From contig NZ_VLLN01000027.1 of assembly GCF_007830735.1 (NCBI RefSeq), positions 1 through 54,164 on the forward strand: DNA of 54,164 bases, in the 5' to 3' direction. This stretch comes from Geobacter argillaceus. GTDB taxonomy: Bacteria; Desulfobacterota; Desulfuromonadia; Geobacterales; DSM-12255. Below, in pieces: positions 8,117 through 17,404 of the stretch (its first letter is position 1; each line of letters opens with the position of its first letter). The position numbers and the translations under genes were made by a program. The notes beneath the pieces were generated by a model. The model had not been told where the DNA came from, ran no database searches, and worked only from the letters and a program-made list of their open reading frames with translations.

Positions 8117-8951
8117 AGCGTTTCCGGTAAATTCTCATCCGTTGCGCAACTTCCCCGTAGTCAGGGGCGATCCGACGCCCGTCCAGGGTCTCCTTCAGTC
8201 CGAGGCAGAGAAAGCCGCCGGGAAGCAGGCAGCTGTCGAAGAGCCGAAGCACACGCTCCTTCAGGGTTGGCTTGAAGTAGATGAGCACATTCCGGCAGAG
8301 GATCAGGTGCATCTCGCCGAAATCCGCATCCGTTGCCAGATTGTGCGAGGCAAACACAATCTGCTCCCGGAGCGATTGCATCATAATGGCGTGGTCGTAG
8401 CGCGCCGAGTAGTAGTCGGAAAACGACCCCCTGCCGCCGGCGGACTGGTAGTTTCTGGTGTAGCGCTGCATCTCCTTGAGCGGATAGATCCCCTCCCTGG
8501 CCTTCTGCAGCACCTCGTTGTTGATGTCAGTGGCATACATCCTGACGTGCCCCTTCAACCCCTCCTCCTCAAGGAGTATGGCCAGGGAATATGCCTCTTC
8601 CCCGGATGCGCAGCCGGCATGCCAGATCTTGACGAACGGGTAGGTCTTCAGGTGCGGGACCACCTGCTCGCGAATGGCCCGGAAAAATGCAGGGTCCCGG
8701 AACATATCCGAGACATTGACCGTGATCCCCCTGAGCAGGGATTCAAATGCCGCCTGGTCGCGCAGTATCACGGACTGGGCGTGGGAAAGGTTCGCGTATT
8801 CCGATGACGCGAGCCACTGGGTGATCCTCCGTTTTATCGACGCCTCGGAGTAGTCGGTAAAGTCGTAGCCGTATACCTGGCGGACTCCGTGCAGCAGCAG
8901 GCGCATCTCGATATCGAAGAGTTCTTCGTCCGGCATGGTCGCTCTATCCAT
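8103..8951 (-). CDS. cheR: CheR-type protein-glutamate methyltransferase
   Basis: CheR transfers methyl groups from S-adenosylmethionine to glutamates of chemoreceptors. The 282-residue protein has the N-terminal helical domain (RRITQWLASS), the NVSDMFRDPAFF segment and the SAM-binding WHAGCASGEEAYSLA (residues 110-124), then NVLIYFKP. The start overlaps the upstream kinase stop by 8 bases, so translation is coupled; Met6 at 8936 is an alternative. It overlaps cheB at its 3' end. Confidence 0.93.
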   Translation of the reverse strand: MDRATMPDEELFDIEMRLLLHGVRQVYGYDFTDYSEASIKRRITQWLASSEYANLSHAQSVILRDQAAFESLLRGITVNVSDMFRDPAFFRAIREQVVPHLKTYPFVKIWHAGCASGEEAYSLAILLEEEGLKGHVRMYATDINNEVLQKAREGIYPLKEMQRYTRNYQSAGGRGSFSDYYSARYDHAIMMQSLREQIVFASHNLATDADFGEMHLILCRNVLIYFKPTLKERVLRLFDSCLLPGGFLCLGLKETLDGRRIAPDYGEVAQRMRIYRKRYGQE

Positions 8952-11900
8952 TGCTGTAGAGCCATACCCTCAGCAGGGAGAACAGCTTCTCCACATCCAC
9001 CGGCTTGGGAATGTAATCGCTGGCGCCGGCCTTCAGACACTCGTCCCGGTCCCCCTTCATCGCCTTGGCGGTAAGTGCGATAATCGGCAGCCGGGCGAAG
9101 CGCGGGTCCTTCCTGATGGCCCGGGTAGCGGCAAAGCCGTCCATCTCCGGCATCATCACATCCATCAGCACCATGTCGATATCCGGGTCCTCATTGAGCC
9201 GTTCCAGCGCCTCCTTGCCGTTTTCCGCCTCGATGACAACCATGTTCTTTTCCATCAGCACGCTTGAAAGAGAGAAGATGTTGCGCATGTCGTCATCCAC
9301 GATCAGCACCTTCTTGCCTTCGAGCATCGCCTCGTTGTCCAGGGCGGCGCGGATCATCCGTTTCTTTTCCGGATCTATCCCGCTTTCCACCAGGTGCAGG
9401 AAGAGCGTTACCTCGTTCAGCAGCCTCTCAGGGCTCTTGGCCCCCTTGATGATGATGCTATCGGCATAGTGCCGCAGCCGCATCTCGTCATCGTGCGAAA
9501 GGTCCTGGCCGGAATGGATGATGACCGGAATCCGCCGGTTTTCGTCAAGGGACTGAATCTTCTCCAGTACCTCGAAACCGGACATGTCCGATAACCCCAG
9601 ATCCAGGACGATACAGTCGAACGGTTCGCTGGTAAAGAGCCGCATTGCCTCGCTACCGGACGCGGCAACCGTGATGGCGACATCACGTTCCCCCAGCAGG
9701 GCCTCCATACTCTTGGCTTCGTCCCGGTTGTCCTCAACGATCAGGAGCTTTTTGACCCTCTTGGCGATGGCGTTTTCGATATTGCCGAAGACTTCGTCGA
9801 GCTGCGCGCTGTTCACCGGCTTGGTGACAAAGCCTATGGCCCCCATGTTCATCGCCTTCTGGCGGTCCTCCAGGCAGGTGAGGAAGTGTACCGGGATATG
9901 CCTGGTCCTGAGGCTGTCCTTGAGGCTCCTCATCACCCCCCAGCCGTCGATATGCGGCAGCATTACATCCAGGATGATGGCGCTCGGCAGGTAGTGATCG
10001 GCAAGCGTTATGCCGCTTTCTCCGTCTCCGGCCACGATTGCCGAGAACCCTCGGCTGCGTACCATCTCCATCAGTATCCCGGCAAAGGAGAGGTCGTCTT
10101 CTATTATCAGGATGCACCCGCCACCTGCCTGAAGCTGTTCACGGTCGTCCGGCAGGACCGCCGGCGGGAGCGACGCATCGGGTTCGCCCTGCTGCGGCTC
10201 CTTTCTTGCCGGCACTGCCGGGGGGACGAGTGGCGTGGCCGGCCTCTGCTCCGCTTTGTGGGCAGAGGCATCAAGCGGGAGGTACAGGGTAAAGGTACTC
10301 CCTTTGCCCTCACTGCTTGCCAGACGAATATCGCCATGAAGCCCGCGGGCCAGCTGCCGCGAGATGGAAAGCCCCAGTCCGGTCCCCCCGAACTTGCGGC
10401 TGGTGGTGCCGTCGGCCTGCTGGAACGCCTGGAAGACGAGCTCGTGCTTGTCCGCCGGGATGCCGATCCCGGTGTCGGCTACGTCAAAGGCAATGGCAGG
10501 CGTTGAGAGGGGGCTTGTTGCTCGGTCGGGGAGGTATCCCCTGACCGTCACGCTCCCCTGCTGCGTGAACTTGCAGGCGTTGGAGATGAGGTTCTTGAGT
10601 ATCTGCTGTGTCCGCTGGCCGTCAGTGGTTATCTCTTCAGGCACTCCGTCCTCGACGGTGACTGCAAACGACAGCCCGCGCTGCTCGGCCATCGGCCCGA
10701 ACATCGTCCGGAGCTGTTCGCAGAGATCTCGAAGCGGAAACGATTCGTAATGGAACTCCAGCCGTCCCGACTCTATCTTCGAGAGATCGAGGATGTCGTT
10801 AATCAGGGTCAGCAGGTCATTACCCGAGCTGTTTATGGTCGCCGCATACTCCACCTGCTTGTCGGTAAGATTTCCGTCCCGGTTCTCTTTCAGGAGAGAC
10901 GACAGGATCATCAGGCTGTTGAGCGGGGTTCTGAGTTCATGGGACATGTTGGCCAGGAATTCGGACTTGTAGGTACTGATCCGCTCGAGTTCGTCCGCCT
11001 TCAGCTTCAGCGCTCGGCTCGCCTCTTCCACCTCCCTGTTCTTGTTGCGGATCTGCTCCCGCTGCTGCTCCAGCATCTGTGCCCGCTCCTCAAGCTCTTC
11101 GTTTGTCTGCTGCAACTGCTCCTGCTGGACCCGCAGCTCTTCGGTCTGGGCCTGGGTCTGTTCGAGAAGGTCATCCACCAGTTTGCGTGAGAGGTTGACG
11201 CTGATGCCGACGGCAAGCCCTTCCCGTGCCTGCTGCAGGAATTCGAGTTCCCTGTCCGAGAACTCCTTGAAGGAGCCTATTTCCAGCACCCCGACGAGAC
11301 GGTGGTCGTGCAGCAGGGGTACAGCTGCGATGTTGAGCGGTTTTGCCTCCCCGATAGCGGAACTGATCGGCAGATAGTCGGGCGGGACATTGGTCAGGCA
11401 GATGATCTTTTGTTCCTTGGCGGCCTCGCCTGCCAGCCCTTCGCCCAGGGCAATCCGCTCGTTCAGGTTCTTGCGCCGCGTCATTGCATAGGTGGCGCTG
11501 ACGGAAAGCTCGTTCGACCTGTCGTTGTAGGAATAGAAGGCCCCGACACCGGCACCGAGGTATTCGCAGAGAAAGGCGAGGCTCTTTTCGATCATCTCGT
11601 CAACCTTGCGGTCGCCCCGCAGGATGGCGTTGAGATCGTTGGTGCCGCTCTTCAGCCAGTCGCGTGCTTTCTCATCTTCCCGGTTGCGGCGCAGCGCCTC
11701 GGTCATCCCGGCAAATGCCCTGTCTACAGTTGCCTGGACTTCGCTCATGCCAACCGCGGCTTTGAGCAGCATGCCAGCCTCGTCCCGGGCAACGGCATTA
11801 ACATCTATGGTCAGCCGTTCCGATATGGTTACCTCCTGGCTCAGGTCCCCGGCGGCAATCGCCCCCGCCAGGCGTGCCTTGTTCTCACTCCCTTCTGCCA

Positions 11901-12585
11901 GAGAACGGACGGCATCGAGGACCTGGCCAAGCGGAGAAACTACGCTCCTGGTGATGAAAAATGCCATTGCCGCGCCAACGCCGGCCGCCAGCAGAGTGAG
12001 TGCGACAAGCCAGTTCCGGAGGTTGTGAAAAAGATTGGCAGCTTCTTCGTTGAGTTGTTTCCCCTCAACCAGATTGAAACGGATCATCTCGGTCAGTGTG
12101 TCATTCAGCTTGTAAAAAAGGGACTTCATATCTCTCTCGGCAAAGTCAAATGCCTCCTTGCCCTTACCGGTATCTGACAGCATGAGGATTCGGTTGGTAG
12201 CGGCGATGTAATCCGGCCAGGTCTTTTCGAAGCGGTCGAGCAACTCAGTTTCCGTTGGCGTCAGTTTCGTCTTTCGGTATTTTCCCAAGGTATCGGTAAT
12301 CACTTTTTCATTGGCATGGATCTGTGCGGATATCTCTGCTTTCAACTCCCTGTTGTCGGCCAGGACATGGCGATAGAACCTCCTGTTGTGGAGAATCAGC
12401 TGGCTGTATGCCTCGTTCACGTAGACCGAATCGACGAGGGTGGTACTGTAGATTTGTTCGAGCATGTCGTCGATCTCGCCCATCCCTTTGATGCCGGCAA
12501 GCCCGACCAGAAAGGAGATGAAAATGACCGAGGCAAAGCCGAGTATCAGTTTATTGCCAATTTTGAGGTTTGCATACGAGCCCAT
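8944..12585 (-). CDS. Membrane hybrid histidine kinase with HAMP, GAF and three receivers
   Basis: Numbering is from ATG 12594: membrane segment 1 about 15-35, periplasmic four-helix-bundle sensor 36-190, membrane segment 2 about 195-215, HAMP-like linker 216-300, GAF 320-470, long coiled coil 470-540, HisKA with His552 (NMSHELRTPLNS), ATPase (SNACKF, DTGIGIP, GTGLGLSI), then three receivers with Asp876, Asp998 and Asp1145. The coordinates use ATG 12585, because GGAGA is 9 bases from it but only one base from ATG 12594. It heads a four-gene operon with cheR, cheB and a receiver-kinase, a layout known from stress and multi-kinase networks. The ligand is unknown. A kinase with three C-terminal receivers points to branching phosphotransfer. 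Confidence 0.93.
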   Translation of the reverse strand: MGSYANLKIGNKLILGFASVIFISFLVGLAGIKGMGEIDDMLEQIYSTTLVDSVYVNEAYSQLILHNRRFYRHVLADNRELKAEISAQIHANEKVITDTLGKYRKTKLTPTETELLDRFEKTWPDYIAATNRILMLSDTGKGKEAFDFAERDMKSLFYKLNDTLTEMIRFNLVEGKQLNEEAANLFHNLRNWLVALTLLAAGVGAAMAFFITRSVVSPLGQVLDAVRSLAEGSENKARLAGAIAAGDLSQEVTISERLTIDVNAVARDEAGMLLKAAVGMSEVQATVDRAFAGMTEALRRNREDEKARDWLKSGTNDLNAILRGDRKVDEMIEKSLAFLCEYLGAGVGAFYSYNDRSNELSVSATYAMTRRKNLNERIALGEGLAGEAAKEQKIICLTNVPPDYLPISSAIGEAKPLNIAAVPLLHDHRLVGVLEIGSFKEFSDRELEFLQQAREGLAVGISVNLSRKLVDDLLEQTQAQTEELRVQQEQLQQTNEELEERAQMLEQQREQIRNKNREVEEASRALKLKADELERISTYKSEFLANMSHELRTPLNSLMILSSLLKENRDGNLTDKQVEYAATINSSGNDLLTLINDILDLSKIESGRLEFHYESFPLRDLCEQLRTMFGPMAEQRGLSFAVTVEDGVPEEITTDGQRTQQILKNLISNACKFTQQGSVTVRGYLPDRATSPLSTPAIAFDVADTGIGIPADKHELVFQAFQQADGTTSRKFGGTGLGLSISRQLARGLHGDIRLASSEGKGSTFTLYLPLDASAHKAEQRPATPLVPPAVPARKEPQQGEPDASLPPAVLPDDREQLQAGGGCILIIEDDLSFAGILMEMVRSRGFSAIVAGDGESGITLADHYLPSAIILDVMLPHIDGWGVMRSLKDSLRTRHIPVHFLTCLEDRQKAMNMGAIGFVTKPVNSAQLDEVFGNIENAIAKRVKKLLIVEDNRDEAKSMEALLGERDVAITVAASGSEAMRLFTSEPFDCIVLDLGLSDMSGFEVLEKIQSLDENRRIPVIIHSGQDLSHDDEMRLRHYADSIIIKGAKSPERLLNEVTLFLHLVESGIDPEKKRMIRAALDNEAMLEGKKVLIVDDDMRNIFSLSSVLMEKNMVVIEAENGKEALERLNEDPDIDMVLMDVMMPEMDGFAATRAIRKDPRFARLPIIALTAKAMKGDRDECLKAGASDYIPKPVDVEKLFSLLRVWLYSNG

Positions 12586-12663
12586 GGGTCTCATTCTCCG
12601 TTCTGAAGCTGTTTACGAAATCAAAATAAGTCTATCATAATGTGGGTTGATGATTATTAAATT

Positions 12664-12692
12664 TGTATAATTATCGGTAGGGAAAAAGTCAA
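12664..12692 (-). promoter_or_regulatory. Promoter of the kinase-cheR-cheB operon
   Basis: On the minus strand TTGACT (12687-12692) and TATACA (12664-12669) are 17 bases apart in an AT-rich region, giving a leader of about 75 bases before the kinase start. Confidence 0.65.
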
Positions 12693-12774
12693 CCAAATGG
12701 GACAAGCGATCATGGAGGGAGCATGTGTCAGGTGCCGGTGGTGTGGTCCTGCCGTTAGGCGCAACAATAAATTA

Positions 12775-12957
12775 AGAGCTTGTCCGTAAATAAGCTTTGC
12801 GATCCCGCAACCCGTCTTCAGGGCATCTTTGCCCCGGCCTCAGTCACAAAATCCTCGACATGGCCCTGCTATGCCTGCGGTTTTGCTCAATCGGCCAAGT
12901 CAAATCTGCCCCAAAGCCGGGCGCGCTCTTCGCGGCAGTTATTTACGGACAAGCTCT
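12775..12957. mobile_element. MITE-like element with perfect 19-bp terminal inverted repeats
   Basis: AGAGCTTGTCCGTAAATAA (12775-12793) is repeated exactly in inverted form at 12939-12957. The 145 bases between them do not encode a convincing protein. Size, perfect ends and lack of a transposase fit a non-autonomous element. Target-site duplication is not clear: the flanks are AATTA on the left and AAAGC on the right. It separates the kinase operon promoter from the PilZ gene. Confidence 0.75.
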
Positions 12958-13018
12958 AAAGCTGTGCTGTAAGGTGACGATAGATTAGGAAAAGTGTATA
13001 TATGTGGAGTCCGGTCCG

Positions 13019-13744
13019 ATGAAAGAACTTGGGAACGTCTTTAAAACCGGCACCAACCTTTCGGTGTCCGTCAACAGCCCCTGCGGCTATACGCTGATTG
13101 AAGGCGCCGTTGCCGCCAAGTCTGACCGGGGCGAACTGCGCCTCGTCTTTCCCGCGGCTATCAGCCCGAAGATGGACCACATCCCGGTCGGGACGCAGCT
13201 CTTCCTGTCAACGGAGATTGACGGCGAGATCTATGCCTACAACGGCATGATCGCGAGCCACAAGGACCGGCCCTTTGTGACGGTCAAGGTGTTCGAGCGT
13301 GTGCCAGCCCTTGAGAAGCGCCAACATCGGCGTGTTTCGATCAACCTGCCGATGTACTGCTCGGTTGTGGACGATACCGGCGCCTTTCGGGTCATTCATG
13401 ACGGCAGGAAGGTGAACGGCAGGCATGTGAATACGGATCTGAGCCTGAGCGCCGGCGGGTTCAAGGTGAAGACACCCTTCCGGATCGAAACGGACACCAT
13501 GGCGATAGCCGTGTTTTTCTACCCTGACGAGAGCGAACATGTGGTGCCGGTACTTTCTTCATCGGTCTATTCGCATCCCGCGCCGGCGGGTGGCAACTAC
13601 ATCACCGGTTTCCGGTTCTCACTGATCGACGAGCGGGATCGAAAGAAAATCGACCGCCTCGTGACCGACATGATCAGCGAGGGCAACCCTGCGCACCGGG
13701 CACGAAAGCTCCCCGCCTGTCTGACCCGCATGCAAAATAACTGA
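13019..13744 (+). CDS. PilZ-domain protein with YcgR-like N-terminal domain
   Basis: The 241-residue product has an N-terminal beta domain (about 1-95) of the YcgR type followed by a PilZ domain, the common c-di-GMP receptor. The arginine motif is RQHRR (101-105). The second motif reads DLSLSAGG (140-147), which has Ala where the usual D-x-S-x-x-G has Gly, so binding may be weaker or shifted by one residue. Such proteins usually act on motility or secretion. ATG 13019 is preferred (GGAG 9-10 bases upstream); GTG 13004 is possible. The gene stands alone between a MITE-like element and the release-factor gene. Confidence 0.88.
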   Translation: MKELGNVFKTGTNLSVSVNSPCGYTLIEGAVAAKSDRGELRLVFPAAISPKMDHIPVGTQLFLSTEIDGEIYAYNGMIASHKDRPFVTVKVFERVPALEKRQHRRVSINLPMYCSVVDDTGAFRVIHDGRKVNGRHVNTDLSLSAGGFKVKTPFRIETDTMAIAVFFYPDESEHVVPVLSSSVYSHPAPAGGNYITGFRFSLIDERDRKKIDRLVTDMISEGNPAHRARKLPACLTRMQNN

Positions 13745-13923
13745 GCACCTCCCGCACCCATCGCAGCAATCCCCCCCCCAACCCCCTCTTATCACTAAGT
13801 GGGGGAGCCTGAACCGAATATTAGGCCGCAGTTTTTGTTTCCATCCCGCTCTATCTGTGGTAATCGGTGACCTGAGAGACAGCCGTCAGGCTGCCACTAC
13901 AATAACCCTGGTGACGGATTGCC

Positions 13924-14304
13924 ATGCCCGATTTTGCCGTGAGTGACGAGAAGAACCGCTGGCTGGCCGCCCGAATGGCCGAACTCGGGGTCAGGGAAGA
14001 GGACCTGGAGGAGCAGTTCGTCCGTTCCTCCGGCAAGGGGGGGCAGCACGTGAACAAGAGCTCCACCTGCGTGGTCCTGCGGCATCGGCCAACCGGCCTG
14101 GAAGTGAAGTGCATGCGGGAGCGGAGCCAGTCGGTGAACCGGTTCCTGGCCAGGCGGGAGCTCCTGGAAAAGATCGCCGACCAAGCCGGTCTGCCGACGG
14201 CGGCCATGGCAGAACGGGAGCGGATCAGGCGCCGGAAGGCGCGCAGGAAACGACGGACGGCCGTCAAGCAGGGCGGCAGTCCGGGGGAGAACGATGCACC
14301 ATGA
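13924..14304 (+). CDS. GGQ-domain release-factor-like protein (ribosome rescue type)
   Basis: A 126-residue protein consisting of only the catalytic domain of class I release factors. SSGKGGQHVNKSST (residues 35-48) contains the GGQ (39-41) that enters the peptidyl-transferase centre, and ERSQSVNRFLARRELL follows. The codon-recognition domains of RF1/RF2 are missing. The C-terminus is highly basic (ERIRRRKARRKRRTA), like the ArfB/C12orf65 tails that enter the mRNA channel. It probably hydrolyses peptidyl-tRNA on stalled ribosomes or split subunits. Its stop overlaps the start of mutS2 as ATGA, so the two are translated together. Confidence 0.88.
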   Translation: MPDFAVSDEKNRWLAARMAELGVREEDLEEQFVRSSGKGGQHVNKSSTCVVLRHRPTGLEVKCMRERSQSVNRFLARRELLEKIADQAGLPTAAMAERERIRRRKARRKRRTAVKQGGSPGENDAP

Positions 14305-16658
14305 GTCTTGAGACATTGAGGATACTGGAGTTCGACCGTATTCTGGCCTGGCTCGCCACCTTTGCCCACTGTCCGGCGACGGTGGCGGCAATCGAGGAGA
14401 TCAGGCCGTTTGCCGGGCGTTGGGAGATAGAAGAGCGGCTGGGGCTGGTGGAGGAGGTCCGGAGACTTGCCCGTTTCGACACGGGGCTGCCACTGGCCGG
14501 CTTCGAGGACGTGGAGCCGGTGCTGGACCTGGCCAGACCGGACGGGGCGGTGTTGAACCCGGTGGATCTGGCAGTGCTGCTGCCGCTCCTGCGGGTCGGC
14601 GCAGCCGTGGCGCGGCAGCTGGCCAGCCGGAACGACCTGCCGCTCCTTACTGCACTGGCCGGACAGCTTACCGGCTGTCCGGAGATCCTGGAGGCGCTGG
14701 AAAACTCCCTGGACTCGGAGGGGGGGCTGCTGGACAGCGCTTCCCGGGCACTGTTCGACCTGCGGACCCGGAAGCGGCAGCTCACCGCCCGGATACGCAA
14801 GCGGCTGGAGGAGATCGTCCGGGAGCGGCAGACCGCCATCTTTCTCCAGGACGACTTCATCACCCAACGGAACGGCCGCTGGGTGATCCCGGTCCGGATG
14901 GATTCCAAGGGGATGGTGCCGGGGGTGGTGCACGACGTTTCCAATACCGGCGAAACCGCCTTCATGGAACCGCTGGAGATCATCGGGCTGGCCAACGAGC
15001 TGGAGAACCTCGTTGCCGAGGAGAAGGGGGAGATGATCCGCATCCTGCGCCAGCTTACCGGCTGGGTTCGGGAGGAGTCGGAGCGGATCAGCGAGGAGTT
15101 CCGGGTCGTGGTCGCCCTGGACCTGCTGGCCAGTCTGGCCCGTGGGGCCGACCTGCTGGGGGCCGAGGCGCCGGAGATCACCGAAGAGCCGAGGCTTATG
15201 GTGAGGGACGGCCGCCATCCGCTCCTGGTGCTGCTACAGCGGGAGCGGGGCGGGCAGAACGTGGTCCCCCTCGATCTGACACTCGGTGGCAGCAGCGACG
15301 GCGCGCCGGACCGGGTGATGCTGATCACCGGCCCCAATACCGGCGGCAAGACCATTGCCATCAAGACGGTCGGGCTCCTGCTCCTGATGGCCCAGGCCGG
15401 CATGCCGGTACCGGCGGCCGCGACCTCGGTCTTTCCGGTGACCAGCGATCTCCTCGCCGATATCGGCGACGAGCAGTCCATCCAGGAGAGCCTTTCCACC
15501 TTTTCGGCCCACATCCGGACCATCAGCCGGATACTGGAGCGGGCCGACAACCGTACCGTGGTCCTCCTGGACGAACTGGGGACCGGCACCGATCCGAACC
15601 AGGGAGCGGCCATCGCCTGTGCGGTGCTGGAGGAGCTGCACAGGCGGGGGAGTATGGTCCTGGCCACGACCCACCTGATCGACATCGTGGCCCATGTCCA
15701 GCGGGTGCCCGGGATGGTCAACGCGGCCATGGAGTTCGATGCCCGGACCTTCACCCCCCTCTACCGCCTGAAGAGCGGGGAACCGGGCCAGTCCCATGCC
15801 CTGGCCACGGCCAGGCGCTACGGCCTCCCCGAATCGGTCATCGAGCGGGCCGAAGGGATGGTGGGGAGGCTGGAGGCCGAGTTCCACGACCTGCTGACCG
15901 ACCTGAAGGGGCAGCGCCAGCGTCACGAAGCGCTCCTGGCCGATCTGGAGCGACGCGAGCGGGAGCTGGTGCAGCAGGAGACGCTCCTTGCCGAGCGCCG
16001 GACAGAGGCGGAACGGAGACTCCGGGAGAGCCGGGAAAAGGGGCTGCACGAGGCACGGGAGCTGGTTTCGGCGGCCCGGCGGGAGATCAATGCCATTCTG
16101 GAGGAGGCGAGGCGGGAGCGAAGCCGGACATCCAGGGAACGGCTGACTGCCATGGAAGAACAGCTTACCGAGCAGATGCAGGCGCTCCATCCGGAGGAGA
16201 CCCTGTCCCTTGACCGGGTCAGGGAAGGGGATACGGTCTTTGTCCGGCCGCTCGGCTACGACGTGACCGTATTGAGCGTGGATCGCAAACAGAAGCGGCT
16301 GCGGGTCAGGGCCGGTCAGTTGGAGCTGGCCGTGGCTGCCGCCGATATTGCCCCCTCACAGCGGCGCGATGCACCGGCGCGGGAGCGGCGGAGGACGGCA
16401 GAGGCTCCGGCCGAACTCCCTTCGGATCTCAATATCATTGGTCAGCGGGTGGATGCTGCCTTGGCCCACGTGGAGAAGTTCCTCGATCAGGCGGCGTTGC
16501 AGGGGCGTGGAGAGGTGCGGATCATTCACGGCAAGGGGACCGGTGCCCTGATGCGGGCCGTCCGGGAGATCTTGGAGCGCCATCCTCTGGTGGAGGGAGC
16601 GCGGCCGGGGGAAGCGTTCGAGGGGGGGGATGGAGTTACGGTGGTCATCCTGCGGTAG
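14301..16658 (+). CDS. mutS2: MutS2 ATPase with Smr endonuclease domain
   Basis: A 785-residue member of the MutS2 family. It has an N-terminal lever/core region, Walker A GPNTGGKT (about 343-350), SIQESLSTFSAHI, Walker B VLLDELGTGTDP (about 420), a long coiled coil (about 520-630), and a C-terminal Smr domain (from about 709) with HGKGTGALM. The usual LDLRG of Smr reads LNIIG here, which may reduce nuclease activity. MutS2 was first linked to suppressing recombination; in Bacillus subtilis it also acts on collided ribosomes. Coupling to a GGQ rescue factor favours the ribosome role here. The start ATG overlaps the upstream stop; earlier in-frame codons lie in the release-factor gene. Confidence 0.96.
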   Translation: MSLETLRILEFDRILAWLATFAHCPATVAAIEEIRPFAGRWEIEERLGLVEEVRRLARFDTGLPLAGFEDVEPVLDLARPDGAVLNPVDLAVLLPLLRVGAAVARQLASRNDLPLLTALAGQLTGCPEILEALENSLDSEGGLLDSASRALFDLRTRKRQLTARIRKRLEEIVRERQTAIFLQDDFITQRNGRWVIPVRMDSKGMVPGVVHDVSNTGETAFMEPLEIIGLANELENLVAEEKGEMIRILRQLTGWVREESERISEEFRVVVALDLLASLARGADLLGAEAPEITEEPRLMVRDGRHPLLVLLQRERGGQNVVPLDLTLGGSSDGAPDRVMLITGPNTGGKTIAIKTVGLLLLMAQAGMPVPAAATSVFPVTSDLLADIGDEQSIQESLSTFSAHIRTISRILERADNRTVVLLDELGTGTDPNQGAAIACAVLEELHRRGSMVLATTHLIDIVAHVQRVPGMVNAAMEFDARTFTPLYRLKSGEPGQSHALATARRYGLPESVIERAEGMVGRLEAEFHDLLTDLKGQRQRHEALLADLERRERELVQQETLLAERRTEAERRLRESREKGLHEARELVSAARREINAILEEARRERSRTSRERLTAMEEQLTEQMQALHPEETLSLDRVREGDTVFVRPLGYDVTVLSVDRKQKRLRVRAGQLELAVAAADIAPSQRRDAPARERRRTAEAPAELPSDLNIIGQRVDAALAHVEKFLDQAALQGRGEVRIIHGKGTGALMRAVREILERHPLVEGARPGEAFEGGDGVTVVILR

Positions 16659-16662
16659 AAAA

Positions 16663-16944
16663 TCAGTGGGCTGCTGCTTTCCCTTTGACGGGCTTGACGG
16701 TCAGAAGCTCCTGCTGGACTTCATTTAGCTGGCTGCGATACTCGTTACCGAGCCGGCGCCGGTACCGCTCCGTGTTATGCACGATCCCCAGGTAACTGGT
16801 TACCAGGTAGCCACAGAAGAAGGTGAGCCAGAGCAGGGCGGACTCCACCACGCTGAGGTCGATGAAGGTGTTGATCATGATGGCGGTGCAAAGGAAAAGA
16901 TAGAACATGGCGCGCTCTTCTGTTCTGGTGAAAAGGGTATGCAT
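16663..16944 (-). CDS. Small membrane protein of unknown function
   Basis: A 93-residue product with two adjacent membrane segments (about 13-30 and 35-55) and a soluble coiled-coil-like tail, RRLGNEYRSQLNEVQQELL. It is convergent with mutS2, with stops 5 bases apart. No good Shine-Dalgarno precedes the ATG at 16944; Met13 at 16908 is another possible start. No family is recognised. Confidence 0.6.
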   Translation of the reverse strand: MHTLFTRTEERAMFYLFLCTAIMINTFIDLSVVESALLWLTFFCGYLVTSYLGIVHNTERYRRRLGNEYRSQLNEVQQELLTVKPVKGKAAAH

Positions 16945-17107
16945 TTACTTCGGCAGATCCGGGAAAAACTGTAGAGCTTCCGGGCTGACGTGCGTTCCGG
17001 CAGATCGCCGGCCTGGCCGGGAAAACGGCTGTTTTTGACCTTGGTCATCTGTTTGTCCGTAGCAAGAGTGTAGCGTATCCCTAACAAACAACAACAGGAG
17101 AACGCAC

Positions 17108-17329
17108 ATGACCTTTCAAAACGGATTAGGGGAGATGGCCATACAGGATGTGATCGCGCAGCACCCGACGGTGGGGGAGATTCTCGGTCGTTACGACATC
17201 GGCTGTGTCACCTGCAAGGTGGGGATCTGTCTGCTCAAGGACGTGGTAAGCATCCACGGCCTCTCGCCGGAGCAGGAGGCGGCGGTCGAGGCGGAGATCA
17301 ATGCCTATCTGAACGGCAGCGTCGCCTGA
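17108..17329 (+). CDS. DUF1858-like small cysteine protein
   Basis: A 73-residue soluble protein matching the DUF1858/ScdA N-terminal pattern: AIQDVIAQHPTVGEILGRYDIG then Cys33, Cys36 and Cys41 in CVTCKVGIC. Such domains occur alone or in front of di-iron repair and redox proteins and may hold a metal or take part in thiol chemistry; the biochemical role is unproven. AGGAG is 7 bases before the ATG. The next gene, an FMN-binding protein, starts 75 bases later and may share the transcript. Confidence 0.8.
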   Translation: MTFQNGLGEMAIQDVIAQHPTVGEILGRYDIGCVTCKVGICLLKDVVSIHGLSPEQEAAVEAEINAYLNGSVA

Positions 17330-17404
17330 AAAGGCCTGTCGTCGGCTCCGATGCAATTCATAGTGTAAGGCTGCATGACCATCAAATCACAGGAGGTAGT
17401 AACA

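Noticed and set aside
12797-12988. 63-codon frame inside the MITE-like element
   Set aside because: No ribosome-binding site or recognisable protein; it spans the element boundary.
14264-16190. Long antisense frames across mutS2, and similar ones across other GC-rich genes
   Set aside because: They are shadows of strong codon bias in the real genes; low-complexity Arg/Ser/Pro-rich products without motifs.
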